NCBI RefSeq assembly: GCF_009796765.1
Contig: NZ_CP047023.1
Span: 2,277,501-2,341,500, forward strand
DNA: 64,000 nt
Direction of reading: 5' to 3'
From: Paraglaciecola sp. L3A3
GTDB taxonomy: Bacteria; Pseudomonadota; Gammaproteobacteria; Enterobacterales; Alteromonadaceae
The translations under genes were made by a program, and so were the position numbers. Below the pieces are notes generated by a model. That model worked only from the letters and a program-made list of their open reading frames with translations. It was not told the origin of the DNA and ran no database searches. This document shows, piece after piece, positions 1-10,468 of this stretch; positions within the stretch are counted from its first letter, which is position 1; every line of letters starts with the position of its first letter.

Positions 1-189
1 TACGATGAAGCTGTGGCATTTGTCACTGAAACAAGACGTGCTTCAGTATCTAGTGTGCAGCGTAAATTCAGAATTGGTTACAATAGAGCCGCGCGTTTAG
101 TGGAACAAATGGAATCTAGTGGAGTCGTAAGTTCACAAGGCCATAATGGTAATCGCGAAGTACTTGCTGCTCCGGCGCCAAGAGATTAA
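1..189 (+). CDS. ftsK: DNA translocase FtsK, C-terminal end (partial)
   Basis: This is the last 62 codons of a gene that begins outside the window. The translation carries the winged-helix gamma domain of FtsK, visible in the stretches [20 protein letters not shown] and [12 protein letters not shown], which in the family reads KOPS sequences and contacts XerD. FtsK pumps DNA at the division septum and resolves chromosome dimers. It is followed 28 bp later by lolA, the usual gammaproteobacterial order. Only the gamma domain can be seen; the motor domain is outside the window. Confidence 0.93.
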   Translation, partial: YDEAVAFVTETRRASVSSVQRKFRIGYNRAARLVEQMESSGVVSSQGHNGNREVLAAPAPRD

Positions 190-217
190 ACAGCTTAATA
201 CAGAGATTTAAATTTTC

Positions 218-871
218 ATGAAAAAAACATTTCCAGCTAAATTATTTTGTTTGTTAGTTGCCAGTTTATTTATTACTGCTAATTCATATGCAGCACTAAG
301 TGGCAACATTGTGAGTGACGCTAAATTAGCATTACAAATAAAATTGCAGCAATTAAAAAGTTATCAAGCCGACTTTACGCAAAAAGTGGTAGATATAGAG
401 AACACTGTATTACAAGAAGCCAGAGGCAATATTGTATTGCAACAACCTAATAAACTTTATTGGGAGTTACTGGCACCGAATGATAATATCTTGTTAGCGG
501 ATGGACAAACCTTATGGAATATAGACCCATTTATGGAGCAGGTAGTTGCCTATAATCAGGATTCCGCCATCGAGAATAACCCATTGATCTTACTCACTGA
601 TCCTAGTAGCAATAAGTGGTTAGAATTTAACGTTATGGTGAAAGATAAAGAATTTATTATTAGCCCAATACAACAAACTGGTAGTGTAGAAACGTTACGC
701 TTAGTATTTGATCGTCAGGATAAACTTGTTCAGCTTGAAACAACAGACGTACAGAAACAAACCAGTACTTTAACCTTTTCGAATATATTGCAAAATAAAA
801 CGTTAACAACGAATAAGTTTGTTTTTACTATGCCAGAAGGCTATGAATTGGATGATCAGCGCGCCTTATGA
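218..871 (+). CDS. lolA: Outer-membrane lipoprotein carrier protein LolA
   Basis: Periplasmic chaperone that takes lipoproteins released by LolCDE and passes them to LolB at the outer membrane. The 217-residue product has a clear Sec signal peptide (residues 1-26, [18 protein letters not shown]) and the LolA-type segments YQADFTQKV and [15 protein letters not shown] followed by [10 protein letters not shown]. The length is normal for the family. The stop overlaps the rarA start by four bases (ATGA), so the two are probably translationally coupled. The position between ftsK and rarA supports the call. Confidence 0.95.
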   Translation: MKKTFPAKLFCLLVASLFITANSYAALSGNIVSDAKLALQIKLQQLKSYQADFTQKVVDIENTVLQEARGNIVLQQPNKLYWELLAPNDNILLADGQTLWNIDPFMEQVVAYNQDSAIENNPLILLTDPSSNKWLEFNVMVKDKEFIISPIQQTGSVETLRLVFDRQDKLVQLETTDVQKQTSTLTFSNILQNKTLTTNKFVFTMPEGYELDDQRAL

Positions 872-2226
872 CAGAGGAATTTAACTTTAATCCTGAGCAA
901 TCCGGGTTAATTTCTGATGAGTTTATTCCTTTAGCCGCCAGAATGCGTCCAGCCGTTATTGAACAATATTTTGGTCAGCAGCATATAGTGGGAGAAGGAA
1001 AACCCTTGCGTGCGGCATTACTCCGTGGTCAATGTCATTCTATGATTTTATGGGGCCCGCCTGGTACCGGAAAAACCACTTTAGCTGAATTGGTCGCCAA
1101 TCATTGCCATGCTCATATCGAAAGATTATCTGCCGTTAGTAGTGGTGTAAAAGATATACGTCAAGCAATAGATAATGCCAAACTTTATGCGCAGCAACAA
1201 AAACGCACTATTTTATTTGTTGATGAGGTACATAGATTTAATAAAAGTCAGCAAGATGCATTTTTGCCTTATATAGAAGACGGTACTGTTACTTTTATTG
1301 GTGCCACCACAGAAAATCCGTCTTTTGAATTAAATAATGCATTATTGTCTAGAGCTAGGGTGTATGTCCTCAAAAGTTTGAACAGTGAAGAGTTAAATTT
1401 AGTTTTACAACAAGCTTTAACCGATGAAAAACGCGGCTTAGGAAATTTGGGCTTATCGATCGACTCAGATGCCAATTCTATTTTATTAGATCTGGCCAGT
1501 GGTGATGCAAGGCGTTTACTGAATTATCTAGAATTGACCGCAGATTTTTTACCTGTTGATGCAAAAGAAAAAGTATTAACTGCAGAAATGGTAAAACAAG
1601 CTGTAGGTGAAAAAGTCGCTCAGTACGATAAAGGTGGCGATTTATTTTACGATTTGATTTCAGCTTTTCATAAATCAGTTCGAGGTTCAGCCCCCGATGC
1701 AGCTCTTTATTGGTATGCGAGAATGTTAGTAGCTGGATGTGACCCTTTGTATGTGGCTAGGCGTTTATTAGCTATCGCAACTGAAGATATTGGTAATGCC
1801 GATCCAAGAGCAATGGAAATTTGTTTAAATGCCTGGGATATATTCCATCGTGTGGGACCTTCAGAGGGCGAACGAGCTATTGCTCAGGCAACCTTGTATT
1901 GTGCCAGTGCAGCAAAAAGTAATGCTGTATATGTAGCTTTTAAGGCCGCGGTGAATGAGGCTAAAGATACCTCGGATTACCCAGTGCCAGAACATTTACG
2001 TAATGCACCAACCAGTCTAATGAAAGATTTAGGTTATGGCCAAGAATATCGTTATGCCCATAATGAATCCTATGCTTATGCGGCAGGCGAATGTTACTTC
2101 CCTGAACAATTAAAAAATACAGAATATTATAAACCTAATGATAGAGGTCTGGAAAAAAAGCTTGCCGAGAAGCTAGATTTTTTAAGGGAACTAGATAAAC
2201 GTAGTCAGGAACAAAGGTACCGTTAA
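868..2226 (+). CDS. rarA: Replication-associated recombination protein A (AAA+ ATPase)
   Basis: RarA/MgsA acts at stalled replication forks and is related to clamp-loader subunits. The 452-residue protein has a Walker A motif [10 protein letters not shown] at about residues 62-71, a Walker [11 protein letters not shown] at about 115-124, a sensor-1 region [10 protein letters not shown], and the C-terminal tetramerisation domain with the family motif [12 protein letters not shown]. The start codon lies in the lolA stop overlap. It is one base away from crcB, so lolA-rarA-crcB-serS is read as one operon. Confidence 0.96.
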   Translation: MTEEFNFNPEQSGLISDEFIPLAARMRPAVIEQYFGQQHIVGEGKPLRAALLRGQCHSMILWGPPGTGKTTLAELVANHCHAHIERLSAVSSGVKDIRQAIDNAKLYAQQQKRTILFVDEVHRFNKSQQDAFLPYIEDGTVTFIGATTENPSFELNNALLSRARVYVLKSLNSEELNLVLQQALTDEKRGLGNLGLSIDSDANSILLDLASGDARRLLNYLELTADFLPVDAKEKVLTAEMVKQAVGEKVAQYDKGGDLFYDLISAFHKSVRGSAPDAALYWYARMLVAGCDPLYVARRLLAIATEDIGNADPRAMEICLNAWDIFHRVGPSEGERAIAQATLYCASAAKSNAVYVAFKAAVNEAKDTSDYPVPEHLRNAPTSLMKDLGYGQEYRYAHNESYAYAAGECYFPEQLKNTEYYKPNDRGLEKKLAEKLDFLRELDKRSQEQRYR

Positions 2227-2227
2227 G

Positions 2228-2608
2228 ATGCAAAGTTTTATGATTTACGTGTTTATTGCGCTAGGAGGGGCTTCTGGAGCTTGTTTACGTTATTTTCTTT
2301 CACAACTCATGCTTCAATGGTTTGGTAAAGGCTTTCCTTTTGGTACACTTCTGGTCAATTTTATTGGTTCTTTTTTGTTAGGCTTTTTGTACGCATTATT
2401 AGAACATGGTCATCTCGAATCTGCGCTATGGCGAACCACAGCTGGAGTGGGTTTTTTAGGTGCACTAACAACGTTTTCAACATTTTCAGTTGATACAATA
2501 ATGCTTTTTCAGCAAGGTTTATGGCTAAAGGCCGTACTCAATATAATATTAAACATAACCTGTTGTTTATTTGCAGCATGGTTAGCCACTCAATTAGTTA
2601 AAGGTTAG
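2228..2608 (+). CDS. crcB: Fluoride ion channel CrcB/FluC
   Basis: A 126-residue integral membrane protein with four predicted hydrophobic segments. It carries the Fluc signatures GGASGACLRYFLS near the N-terminus, GTLLVNFIGSFLLGF at about residues 39-53, and GFLGALTTFSTFS at about 75-87, including the polar TM3 break. Members dimerise and export fluoride. The gene follows the rarA stop after one base and precedes serS by ten, so it is expressed within the operon. No room exists for a fluoride riboswitch directly in front of it, which suggests constitutive expression. Confidence 0.93.
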   Translation: MQSFMIYVFIALGGASGACLRYFLSQLMLQWFGKGFPFGTLLVNFIGSFLLGFLYALLEHGHLESALWRTTAGVGFLGALTTFSTFSVDTIMLFQQGLWLKAVLNIILNITCCLFAAWLATQLVKG

Positions 2609-2612
2609 ATAA

Positions 2613-3908
<1,296 letters not shown>

Positions 3909-3936
3909 ATAATACTGTTTTTCAATGGTAGATATT

Positions 3937-3972
3937 AAAAAGCCGGTTTTGCTTAAGCGAAACCGGCTTTTT
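3937..3972. terminator. Bidirectional Rho-independent terminator between serS and the Sel1 gene
   Basis: A stem AAGCCGGTTT / AAACCGGCTT with the loop TGCTTAAGCG, flanked by A-run on the left and T-run on the right. It can therefore end transcription from serS on the plus strand and from the convergent gene on the minus strand. Confidence 0.9.
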
Positions 3973-4002
3973 ATATTTATAGAGCTAGATAAACCACCTA
4001 AA

Positions 4003-5526
4003 CTAGTCTTCTACTATATACACAGAGCCAGTCGTCCATTTTTCTAGTAAACCTTGCCAATATGACACGTCCCAATTAAATTTTTCTCCAAGGTCGATGG
4101 CTTCTTCAACATAATTGATCACTTGTTTGAAATCGCGGTTGGGTCGGTTTTTCTCGGCTATGGCTAATAAGAAATAATATTCAGGATTGTCTCTTTGTGA
4201 TTCTTTTAGTTGCTGTAAATACTCATTTGCGGCAGTAAGGTCGTGTAAATTAGTATCTATGGCTAATAATTGCAGCTCAGCTGCTTTTAATTGAGCCGCT
4301 AGATGGTCTTTCTGCGCCGCAGATTCATACCAATATAACGCTTTTTTCTCATCATTCAGCACCCAAGGGCTATTTTGCAGAATGCTCGCTAATAAGTATT
4401 CAGCTTTGGGGAGGCCATATTTACTGGCCTCAGAAATCCAATGAATGCCTTGCTGGATATCTGTTTGTTCACGATATAATTTTGCGCCGTATTCAAATTG
4501 TGCCAATGGGTGTCCAGATTCTGCTACTTCTTTTAACAATTGAATGGCTTCACTATCTTCTTGTTTTAACCAGGTAAAAGTTAATAACATCATGGCATAT
4601 TGATATTTGTCTTCTGGTACTTCACTGATTTTTAACTTTTTAGTTATTCTACGTAATTTGTCATATAACCTTTCGTATTCATCTTTCATTTGAAATTGGC
4701 TATAGGTAGCTGACCCCATATAACTACGGTTAATAAAGCTCACTCTGGTATCTTTAAAGTTAGGGGCAGGGAAAGTGTTAAACATAAACTTTTCTTGTAA
4801 TGTACGAGAATAACCAATTTTCTGTACGGGTGTGACATTACGAATTGAACCATCAGGTCCTACATCGTAATCAACAATAAGAAATGGTGTTTTACGTATA
4901 AACTGAGCTGGTGCACGTATAGTACCTGTTTGTGCTTCTTGAGGTGCATCTGAAAATGCATCTTCACCATCTGGGTTATCAAAGGAACTGACGTCGTCAT
5001 AAAAAGCGTCACTCTCAAAACTGTCAAAACTATCCAACATCAGATCAGTGTCTTGGTATGTTATTTCTAATTTTCCATCACCACCAAAAGTGATTTTTTC
5101 ATTTAAGTTTTGTTGGTTTAAAACAGGAAAATATTTACTTTGAATGACTTCTTTGCCAAGTTTTTGTTTGAGGGATAACAAAATATATTTAGCATTATCT
5201 TTTTGTGTATCAGTTAAAAGTTCTAAGATCTCGCTTGCCGCTTTTTTTGAATCTGAAAAACCATATTCGGCTGCCAGAGATAACCAAATATAGGCGCTAA
5301 TATTGTCTCTGGAAACATCTAGTCCTTTGTGATAAATCGTGCCTAACTGATAATATGCATGGGGGCTACCTACCTGTGCGGCCTTTGAATATTCTTGCAG
5401 AGCTTGTTTATATTGTTTCTTCTCAAACAGCCGATCGGCTTCAAAAATATCCAAAGCTAGAACTGAATGACTAATGAGCGATGTAAATATCAGCGTACTT
5501 GATAAATATCGCGATAACTTTTCCAT
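4003..5526 (-). CDS. Sel1/TPR-repeat periplasmic protein with TonB-like middle segment
   Basis: Exported protein of 507 residues built from Sel1-type helical repeats. One repeat block follows the signal peptide (AAQVGSPHAYYQLGTIYHKG, SAYIWLSLAAEYGFSDS), and a second lies in the C-terminal half (VAESGHPLAQFEYGAKLYRE, ASKYGLPKAEYLLASIL, KALYWYESAAQKDHLAAQ). Between them the segment FLIVDYDVGPDGSIRNVTPV resembles a TonB C-terminal fold. I chose the second in-frame ATG (5526) because AGGA lies eight bases before it and it gives a signal peptide MEKLSRYLSSTLIFTSLISH with cleavage near VLA. Function unknown; such proteins usually scaffold other proteins. Confidence 0.75.
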   Translation of the reverse strand: MEKLSRYLSSTLIFTSLISHSVLALDIFEADRLFEKKQYKQALQEYSKAAQVGSPHAYYQLGTIYHKGLDVSRDNISAYIWLSLAAEYGFSDSKKAASEILELLTDTQKDNAKYILLSLKQKLGKEVIQSKYFPVLNQQNLNEKITFGGDGKLEITYQDTDLMLDSFDSFESDAFYDDVSSFDNPDGEDAFSDAPQEAQTGTIRAPAQFIRKTPFLIVDYDVGPDGSIRNVTPVQKIGYSRTLQEKFMFNTFPAPNFKDTRVSFINRSYMGSATYSQFQMKDEYERLYDKLRRITKKLKISEVPEDKYQYAMMLLTFTWLKQEDSEAIQLLKEVAESGHPLAQFEYGAKLYREQTDIQQGIHWISEASKYGLPKAEYLLASILQNSPWVLNDEKKALYWYESAAQKDHLAAQLKAAELQLLAIDTNLHDLTAANEYLQQLKESQRDNPEYYFLLAIAEKNRPNRDFKQVINYVEEAIDLGEKFNWDVSYWQGLLEKWTTGSVYIVED

Positions 5527-5607
5527 GAGGTTTATCCTGTGTTCCATTGAATGTTAGTTATAAAGCCCACCATTAATCAGAGTGAGTAGGCGCTATGTAA
5601 ATATTGT

Positions 5608-6537
5608 CTATAAAGGAGCTTGTAACTTGCTGATTTTTGCTAAATGAGCAAGATCATTGGCCGCTTTAAGTTCATCTTTGTTTTTAGGAAAACATTCCGC
5701 ACCTATGTAACCTTGATAACCTAACTCTCTGAGCCGAGTCAAAACCAAGCCGTAGGCGACTTCTCCGGTGCTAGGTTGGTGTCTGTCTGGAGAGTCAGCA
5801 AGTTGTACATAAGCTATTTGATTAAAACCATTTTCCATATTTGTAATTAAGTTACCGTTTGTGCGCTGCATATGGAAAAAGTCCCAGTTGAGTTTGATAC
5901 TGGTAGAATTAACTTCTCGGCAGATGGATAGTCCCGGCTCATTGCCATAAATAAAATGTCCTTTATGATCAAACGGATTATAGGGTTCAATGGTTGCTAT
6001 TTTTTGTGCTTTTTCAAATTTTGGTGCAGCAAGTTTGATTGCATGAGTATAGGTTTCAATCATTTGTTGTAAAGATTGCCCTTCAATATTTTTATGACCG
6101 GTTAAATTAAAGTTTGCCACATCAAACAAAGTACAAAGGTCTATGGCTATTTCTGTCCATTCTAAAAATTCATTTAGATTGGATGGATCAGCTAAATAGG
6201 GCGCACCGGGAGAAAAACTTGTGATATGAATACCTTCATCTCTTGCTCGTTGTGCAATTAGAGACGGTGTTTTTGCTTTTTTAACAGAAAGGGGATTCCA
6301 AAATTCTACTGCACTGAAGCCTATTTCTCTAGCCGCGGTTATACGATCTAGAAAAGGGCGATCCTTAAACCACATTTCAATGTTACAAGAAAATGAAGCG
6401 AGCCATTTTTGTCTTTCAGCCAAACTCATAGTATCAATTGTTACTTGGGTCGTTTCTGTGGTTGAAGTGCAAGATGATAAACCTGCGCTAGCTAAGCCTG
6501 CCGCGGCTGTGTTGATGATAAATTTACGTCTATCCAT
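5608..6537 (-). CDS. Sugar isomerase/epimerase-like TIM-barrel lipoprotein (hydroxypyruvate isomerase family)
   Basis: The 309 residues match the xylose-isomerase-like TIM barrel and are closest in motif to hydroxypyruvate isomerase: TIEPYNPFDHKGHF, LNWDFFHMQ, and QLADSPDRHQPSTGEVAYG with a final GAECFP supply the metal-binding Glu, Asp, His and Glu. Unlike cytosolic Hyi it begins with DRRKFIINTAAAGLASAGLS and a lipobox LSSC, so it is probably a Tat-exported lipoprotein. It shares one base with the upstream GMC gene. An epimerase or isomerase acting on a 3-keto-sugar or its breakdown product is an inference from context. Confidence 0.8.
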   Translation of the reverse strand: MDRRKFIINTAAAGLASAGLSSCTSTTETTQVTIDTMSLAERQKWLASFSCNIEMWFKDRPFLDRITAAREIGFSAVEFWNPLSVKKAKTPSLIAQRARDEGIHITSFSPGAPYLADPSNLNEFLEWTEIAIDLCTLFDVANFNLTGHKNIEGQSLQQMIETYTHAIKLAAPKFEKAQKIATIEPYNPFDHKGHFIYGNEPGLSICREVNSTSIKLNWDFFHMQRTNGNLITNMENGFNQIAYVQLADSPDRHQPSTGEVAYGLVLTRLRELGYQGYIGAECFPKNKDELKAANDLAHLAKISKLQAPL

Positions 6538-8255
6538 TACAGTTTTCCTTGTTGCATTAATTTAGCGGCATAATCTGCAGACCTTGCGGTGATAGCCATA
6601 TACGTCAGTGAAGGATTTTGTGTTGAGCAAGAAGGCATACAGGCGCCGTCGGTCACAAAGACATTTGGTACATCGTGTGATTGGGCCCATTTATTTAAGA
6701 CTGCCTGTTTTGGATCGTCTCCCATACATGCGCCGCCCATTTCGTGAGTACGGGCGCCAACCATTATATGTTTGTCTGCGGGCACTTCAGTCACTTTTAT
6801 ATCGGTACAACCGCCAGCCTCAAGCAACTGTTTTACGTCTTTAGCTGCCTGCACTATCATTTTTCGTTCATTGTCTCGAATTTGTGCATCTATGTGCAGT
6901 AGAGGAATTCCCCATTTATCCTTTTTGCTAGGATGTAAACTGACGAAATTTTCGTAATAAGGTAACATTTCCCCAAACATGGCAGTGAAGAAACGCCAAG
7001 GTGCAGGTTGCATGGCTTTATCTTTAACTTCAGCTCCAATACCTACTCGTTTGGCTGTGGTACCGGTTTTGGGCCTTGAAGCGCCACCTCCTTGAAATCC
7101 ATAACCACGAACAAAATTTACATCGTCCGTTTTTTCATGCCTAAAATTAGGTATATAGGTGCCTATAGGTCTGCGTCCATATGAATATTTGTCTTCAAAA
7201 CCAGGGACTGTGCCACCAGCCATAGCACCAGTAAAATGATCCATTATATAATGCCCTAAAGCGCCGCTTGAATTGCCTAAGCCGTGAGGGAAGGTCTTTG
7301 ATTTAGAATTTAGTAATATTTGGACCGAACCTAAAGCAGACGCACAAAGAAAAACTACTCTGGCTTTATAGCTACGTTTTTCATTAGTGTGGGCATCAAT
7401 GATAGTGACTCCAGAGGCTTTCCCTGTAGTTTCATCATAATCTACAGATGAAGCAATAGCATCTGTCACTATGGTTAAATTTCCAGTGTTCCTAGCCGCA
7501 GGTAAGGTTGCTGCAAGGGCACTAAAATAACCGCCAAAAGTACAACCTCGGTCACAGTAAGAACGAGCTTGGCACTTTGTTCTACCTAAATTGGTTTGTA
7601 TTTCTGTTGGTTCTGTCATATTGGCTGTTCTGCCAATTATCATATGTCTGTTGGGTAAGTTTTTAGCAATGTTTTTGGCAACAAATTCTTCAGCACAACT
7701 CATTTTCCAAGGCTTTTGATAGATTCCTTCAGGTTGATCAGGTAAACCGTCTTTATTGCCAGAGATGCCTGCAAATGTTTCAACATAGTCATACCAAGGG
7801 GCGATATCTTGATAACCGATAGGCCAAGGAATACCGTGCCCATCTTTAGTGTTAGCTTCAAAATCTTTAGGACCAAAACGAAGTGAAACTCGGGCCCATG
7901 TTAGAGAACGTCCTCCTAAATGATACCCCCGGGTCCACATGAAAGGCCTATCTTCTGGGTAAGAGTAGGGATACTCTTTTTCATCGGCGAAGAATTGAAT
8001 TGATTCAGTTTTGAGTTTTCCCTTTTTAGTTTTTAACATACGATATCGACCTTCTTCATCATATATTTCCGATGCTAACCCTCTGTTTTCTAACTGCCAA
8101 GGTGCTTGCATATCTTTATATTCTGAGCTCGGGTGATCTAGGTGGCGACCTCTTTCTATTACTAGTGTTTTAAAGCCTTTTTCACAAAACTCTTTAGCGG
8201 CCCAACCTCCTGTCATGCCGGAGCCCACTACTATTACGTCAAAATCTTGTTTCAT
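6537..8255 (-). CDS. GMC-family FAD-dependent dehydrogenase, large subunit
   Basis: A 572-residue flavoprotein. The N-terminus VIVVGSGMTGGWAAKEFCEK is the dinucleotide-binding fold. The C-terminal GMC region contains HEMGGACMGDD and FVTDGACMPSCSTQNPSLTY, which hold the catalytic His/Asn positions of the sugar-oxidising subgroup. A cysteine cluster CX5CX3C (CQARSYCDRGC, about residue 230) sits where FAD-dependent glucose dehydrogenases bind an Fe-S cluster. No signal peptide is seen; with the adjacent small subunit carrying a Tat signal, piggy-back export is likely. Related complexes oxidise glucosides at C3; the actual substrate is unknown. Confidence 0.85.
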   Translation of the reverse strand: MKQDFDVIVVGSGMTGGWAAKEFCEKGFKTLVIERGRHLDHPSSEYKDMQAPWQLENRGLASEIYDEEGRYRMLKTKKGKLKTESIQFFADEKEYPYSYPEDRPFMWTRGYHLGGRSLTWARVSLRFGPKDFEANTKDGHGIPWPIGYQDIAPWYDYVETFAGISGNKDGLPDQPEGIYQKPWKMSCAEEFVAKNIAKNLPNRHMIIGRTANMTEPTEIQTNLGRTKCQARSYCDRGCTFGGYFSALAATLPAARNTGNLTIVTDAIASSVDYDETTGKASGVTIIDAHTNEKRSYKARVVFLCASALGSVQILLNSKSKTFPHGLGNSSGALGHYIMDHFTGAMAGGTVPGFEDKYSYGRRPIGTYIPNFRHEKTDDVNFVRGYGFQGGGASRPKTGTTAKRVGIGAEVKDKAMQPAPWRFFTAMFGEMLPYYENFVSLHPSKKDKWGIPLLHIDAQIRDNERKMIVQAAKDVKQLLEAGGCTDIKVTEVPADKHIMVGARTHEMGGACMGDDPKQAVLNKWAQSHDVPNVFVTDGACMPSCSTQNPSLTYMAITARSADYAAKLMQQGKL

Positions 8256-8821
8256 AGTTTGATCCCACTACTGACTTTAGCTAATTGTTGTTTCGTAAGG
8301 TTGCCATGGTATTCACCTGGAATAAGGACAAAGTCGGGGTTAGCTTTCTCTGAGGTATAAAACACATGAAAAACCATTTCTTTTAAGCGTCGATAGTTGG
8401 AGGATAAATCTGTTTTTTTATTAGCAAATGCAGTGATGTCTAGTTGTTCTAGCAGTTGCTGTCGCATATTTAAGGATAATTCGAGATAACTTTTTTGATG
8501 AGTATCCATTGCAAGAGTCATTATTTGCTGAATACAGCTTTTAAATTGTTTTTTAGTTTTAGTACCAGCCCAAGTCAACATTAGTCCATCTAACACTGGG
8601 ATAACATGAGCATCAGTGGCACCAATAGTAGTTGTACGGGGAAGCATAATTTCAGCTACATCAATGAGCAGGGTAAGTTCTAGGGCGGAAAAAAACTGGC
8701 CATCAGATTGGACCTCTGTTAATTGTGTATGTTTATTAGTTGTGCTCGCGAATATAGGGGCGGTGACGAGATACATAGCTGCGCCTATAAATACTCGCCT
8801 ACTGATGGTGATATTTAGCAT
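8252..8821 (-). CDS. Gluconate 2-dehydrogenase subunit 3-like small subunit
   Basis: The 189-residue product begins with a twin-arginine signal (ISRRVFIGAAMYLVTAPIFA) followed by a small helical domain of the gluconate 2-dehydrogenase subunit 3 family (LTLLIDVAEIMLPRTTTIGA, DAHVIPVLDGLML). Members form a complex with a GMC flavoprotein and are thought to carry it through the Tat pathway. The stop overlaps the start of the GMC gene by four bases, so the two are translationally coupled. It is the first gene of the cluster that runs toward 5608. Confidence 0.83.
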   Translation of the reverse strand: MLNITISRRVFIGAAMYLVTAPIFASTTNKHTQLTEVQSDGQFFSALELTLLIDVAEIMLPRTTTIGATDAHVIPVLDGLMLTWAGTKTKKQFKSCIQQIMTLAMDTHQKSYLELSLNMRQQLLEQLDITAFANKKTDLSSNYRRLKEMVFHVFYTSEKANPDFVLIPGEYHGNLTKQQLAKVSSGIKL

Positions 8822-8973
8822 CTATTTACTTTTCGTGAGTTTAGGGTAAATACTATGTTAACAGTATGCAATATATCAACAAAGAGTTGTTTTCATATAT
8901 AAAGTAACTATTGTGTAAATAAACTGAGAGGCTTAAGTGGCTAACTTGTTATAAGCCTTCAACATGATGGGTC

Positions 8974-9312
8974 TTATAAACATTTTGCTGGTTTTGGTAA
9001 ACCCGCAATTTTTGTGGCTTGTTTAGCTGGACCTTTGGGGAATAATTTAAATAGATAACGGCTATTGCCTTTTTCAGGGCCAAATTCATTAGCCATAGCT
9101 TTTACCAAGGCGCGCATGGCGGGGCTGGTATTAAATTGTAAATAGAAATCACGTACAAATTCTACTACTTGCCAATGATTATCGGTTAATTGTATGTTTT
9201 CTTGTGCGGCTAATAGTGGCGCTAAGTCTTTTTGCCAATCGCTCACATTTAATAAATAACCTGCTTTATCAACGGCAATTTTTGTTTCTGAAAATTCTAT
9301 AAAATAGTCCAT
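8974..9312 (-). CDS. tusE: TusE, DsrC-family sulfur carrier
   Basis: A 112-residue DsrC-family protein that accepts sulfur from TusBCD and hands it to MnmA for 2-thiolation of U34 in tRNA. It has the family segments [19 protein letters not shown] and [20 protein letters not shown] and the essential penultimate cysteine (KPAKCL). It lies one base after tusB, so tusDCBE form one operon here, unlike E. coli where tusE sits apart beside yccA. A weak stem AGGCTTA/TAAGCCT (8929-8958) downstream may end the transcript. Confidence 0.92.
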   Translation of the reverse strand: MDYFIEFSETKIAVDKAGYLLNVSDWQKDLAPLLAAQENIQLTDNHWQVVEFVRDFYLQFNTSPAMRALVKAMANEFGPEKGNSRYLFKLFPKGPAKQATKIAGLPKPAKCL

Positions 9313-9313
9313 T

Positions 9314-9598
9314 TTACCAACTTATGACTTGTTTGCAGGTTAAGCTAAGTTCCACGAAATGTGCATAATCTACTGCTTGGTACAGTTGTTGATTTAATTT
9401 TATGCCTCTAGCGATTAGATCGTCGTTAATACAATAGATGGGAGCAAAAGGTGCTAATAAATCTTCAGCATTTTTAAGCTGGCAAGTGTATATTGCATCT
9501 TGAGTGAGTAAAATTTTATCTGTAGTTACAGCTCTTTTTAAACAATCAATTAAAGATGTAGATGTAAATGGGCTGGCTGATAATTTGTGTAAAATCAT
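9314..9598 (-). CDS. tusB: TusB, sulfurtransferase complex subunit (DsrH family)
   Basis: A 94-residue DsrH-like protein. The motif [14 protein letters not shown] and the short alpha/beta layout fit TusB, a structural subunit of the hexameric TusBCD sulfur relay in the cytoplasm. Its first base is the last base of tusC (TAATG junction) and it is followed by tusE after one base, so translation is likely coupled along the operon. Sequence conservation within this family is low; context carries much of the call. Confidence 0.88.
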   Translation of the reverse strand: MILHKLSASPFTSTSLIDCLKRAVTTDKILLTQDAIYTCQLKNAEDLLAPFAPIYCINDDLIARGIKLNQQLYQAVDYAHFVELSLTCKQVISW

Positions 9599-9978
9599 TA
9601 AAATACTAAAACCTGATTATGAGTAGCTAACAACTGATTATTTTCAGAATGGGATATTAAAGTGACAGGGATACAAAGTTGAGATTCTGTTAAGCCACGA
9701 GCCGTTAAACTTTGCTCACATACATATATATTTTCAATGTCGTAAAACTCTAATGCTGCAAAGGTTTTGAAATAGGCTTTTTGATTAATACTATTAGGTA
9801 CTTGCTCATTTAGTAATTGCCATACACCATCGTCAATAAAAAACAAACTGACAGCTTGAGCAAAATTACTTAAAGCCAGTGCTAGATCAAGACTCTCTTG
9901 CCCTTTTGTTGAGCCATAGGGGGCGGTTTTATTGATAATGGCTAATCCATTGTTATCGGAATTAGTTGTCTGCATCAA
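9598..9978 (-). CDS. tusC: TusC, sulfurtransferase complex subunit (DsrF family)
   Basis: A 126-residue DsrE/F-like protein with the motif INKTAPYGSTKGQESLDLAL followed by VSLFFIDDGVWQLL, both typical of TusC. It is the middle subunit of TusBCD, which receives persulfide sulfur from TusA on the way to tRNA 2-thiouridine. It overlaps the tusD stop by four bases and shares one base with tusB. Confidence 0.9.
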   Translation of the reverse strand: MMQTTNSDNNGLAIINKTAPYGSTKGQESLDLALALSNFAQAVSLFFIDDGVWQLLNEQVPNSINQKAYFKTFAALEFYDIENIYVCEQSLTARGLTESQLCIPVTLISHSENNQLLATHNQVLVF

Positions 9979-10364
9979 AATTGTACCAACCTATCACTTT
10001 GTTTAATTAGCTGGGCTAATTCTCCAAGGCCTACCGAGTCAAATTGGGTAGATAAACTAAAATGCGCTTGATCTGATTCTTGAGCATCTTGCTGATTGGT
10101 TATGCCTCTTCTTGACGCTGCGCTAACACATACCATAAGTGGTAGTGAATATTGCTCTGCTAAGTTTATCCATGCTTGATGTAAATTAAATTCATCTGAA
10201 GACGTTACTTGTAAAGCGCTGCCGTTTAAAGTGCCATTTTCGTAAAAAAAGATCCCCTTCACTTTATGCTGAGCGGTTAAAGCTGCTTTTGTAAAACGAT
10301 AAGCACTATAGGCGTTTTGCTCAGAGAGTGGGGCACTGGTGACTAAAATTGTAAAGGACGCCAT
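9975..10364 (-). CDS. tusD: TusD, sulfurtransferase complex catalytic subunit (DsrE family)
   Basis: A 129-residue DsrE-like protein carrying the catalytic cysteine of the relay at residue 79 (PLMVCVSAASRRG). The N-terminus FTILVTSAPLSEQNAYSAYR is typical of the family. It is the first gene of tusDCBE. The gap to yccA upstream contains a strong terminator, so the tus operon likely has its own promoter within the roughly 50 bp before the gene. Confidence 0.92.
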   Translation of the reverse strand: MASFTILVTSAPLSEQNAYSAYRFTKAALTAQHKVKGIFFYENGTLNGSALQVTSSDEFNLHQAWINLAEQYSLPLMVCVSAASRRGITNQQDAQESDQAHFSLSTQFDSVGLGELAQLIKQSDRLVQF

Positions 10365-10413
10365 AGTATTAAAGTAGATAACCTAAGTTGAATGATATGT
10401 GGCAAATGTACCA

Positions 10414-10447
10414 TAAAAAAACGCCCCAGCAAGCTGAGGCGTTTTAA
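10414..10447 (-). terminator. Rho-independent terminator of the yccA-like gene
   Basis: Stem AAACGCCCCAGC / GCTGAGGCGTTT with one mismatch and a two-base loop. On the minus strand the stem is followed by a run of seven T, directly after the BI-1 gene, separating it from tusD. Confidence 0.88.
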
Positions 10448-10468
10448 AACGTTAATATCGACTAAAAA

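Noticed and set aside
2209..2228. Fluoride riboswitch before crcB
   Set aside because: crcB starts one base after the rarA stop, so no leader exists for such a structure.
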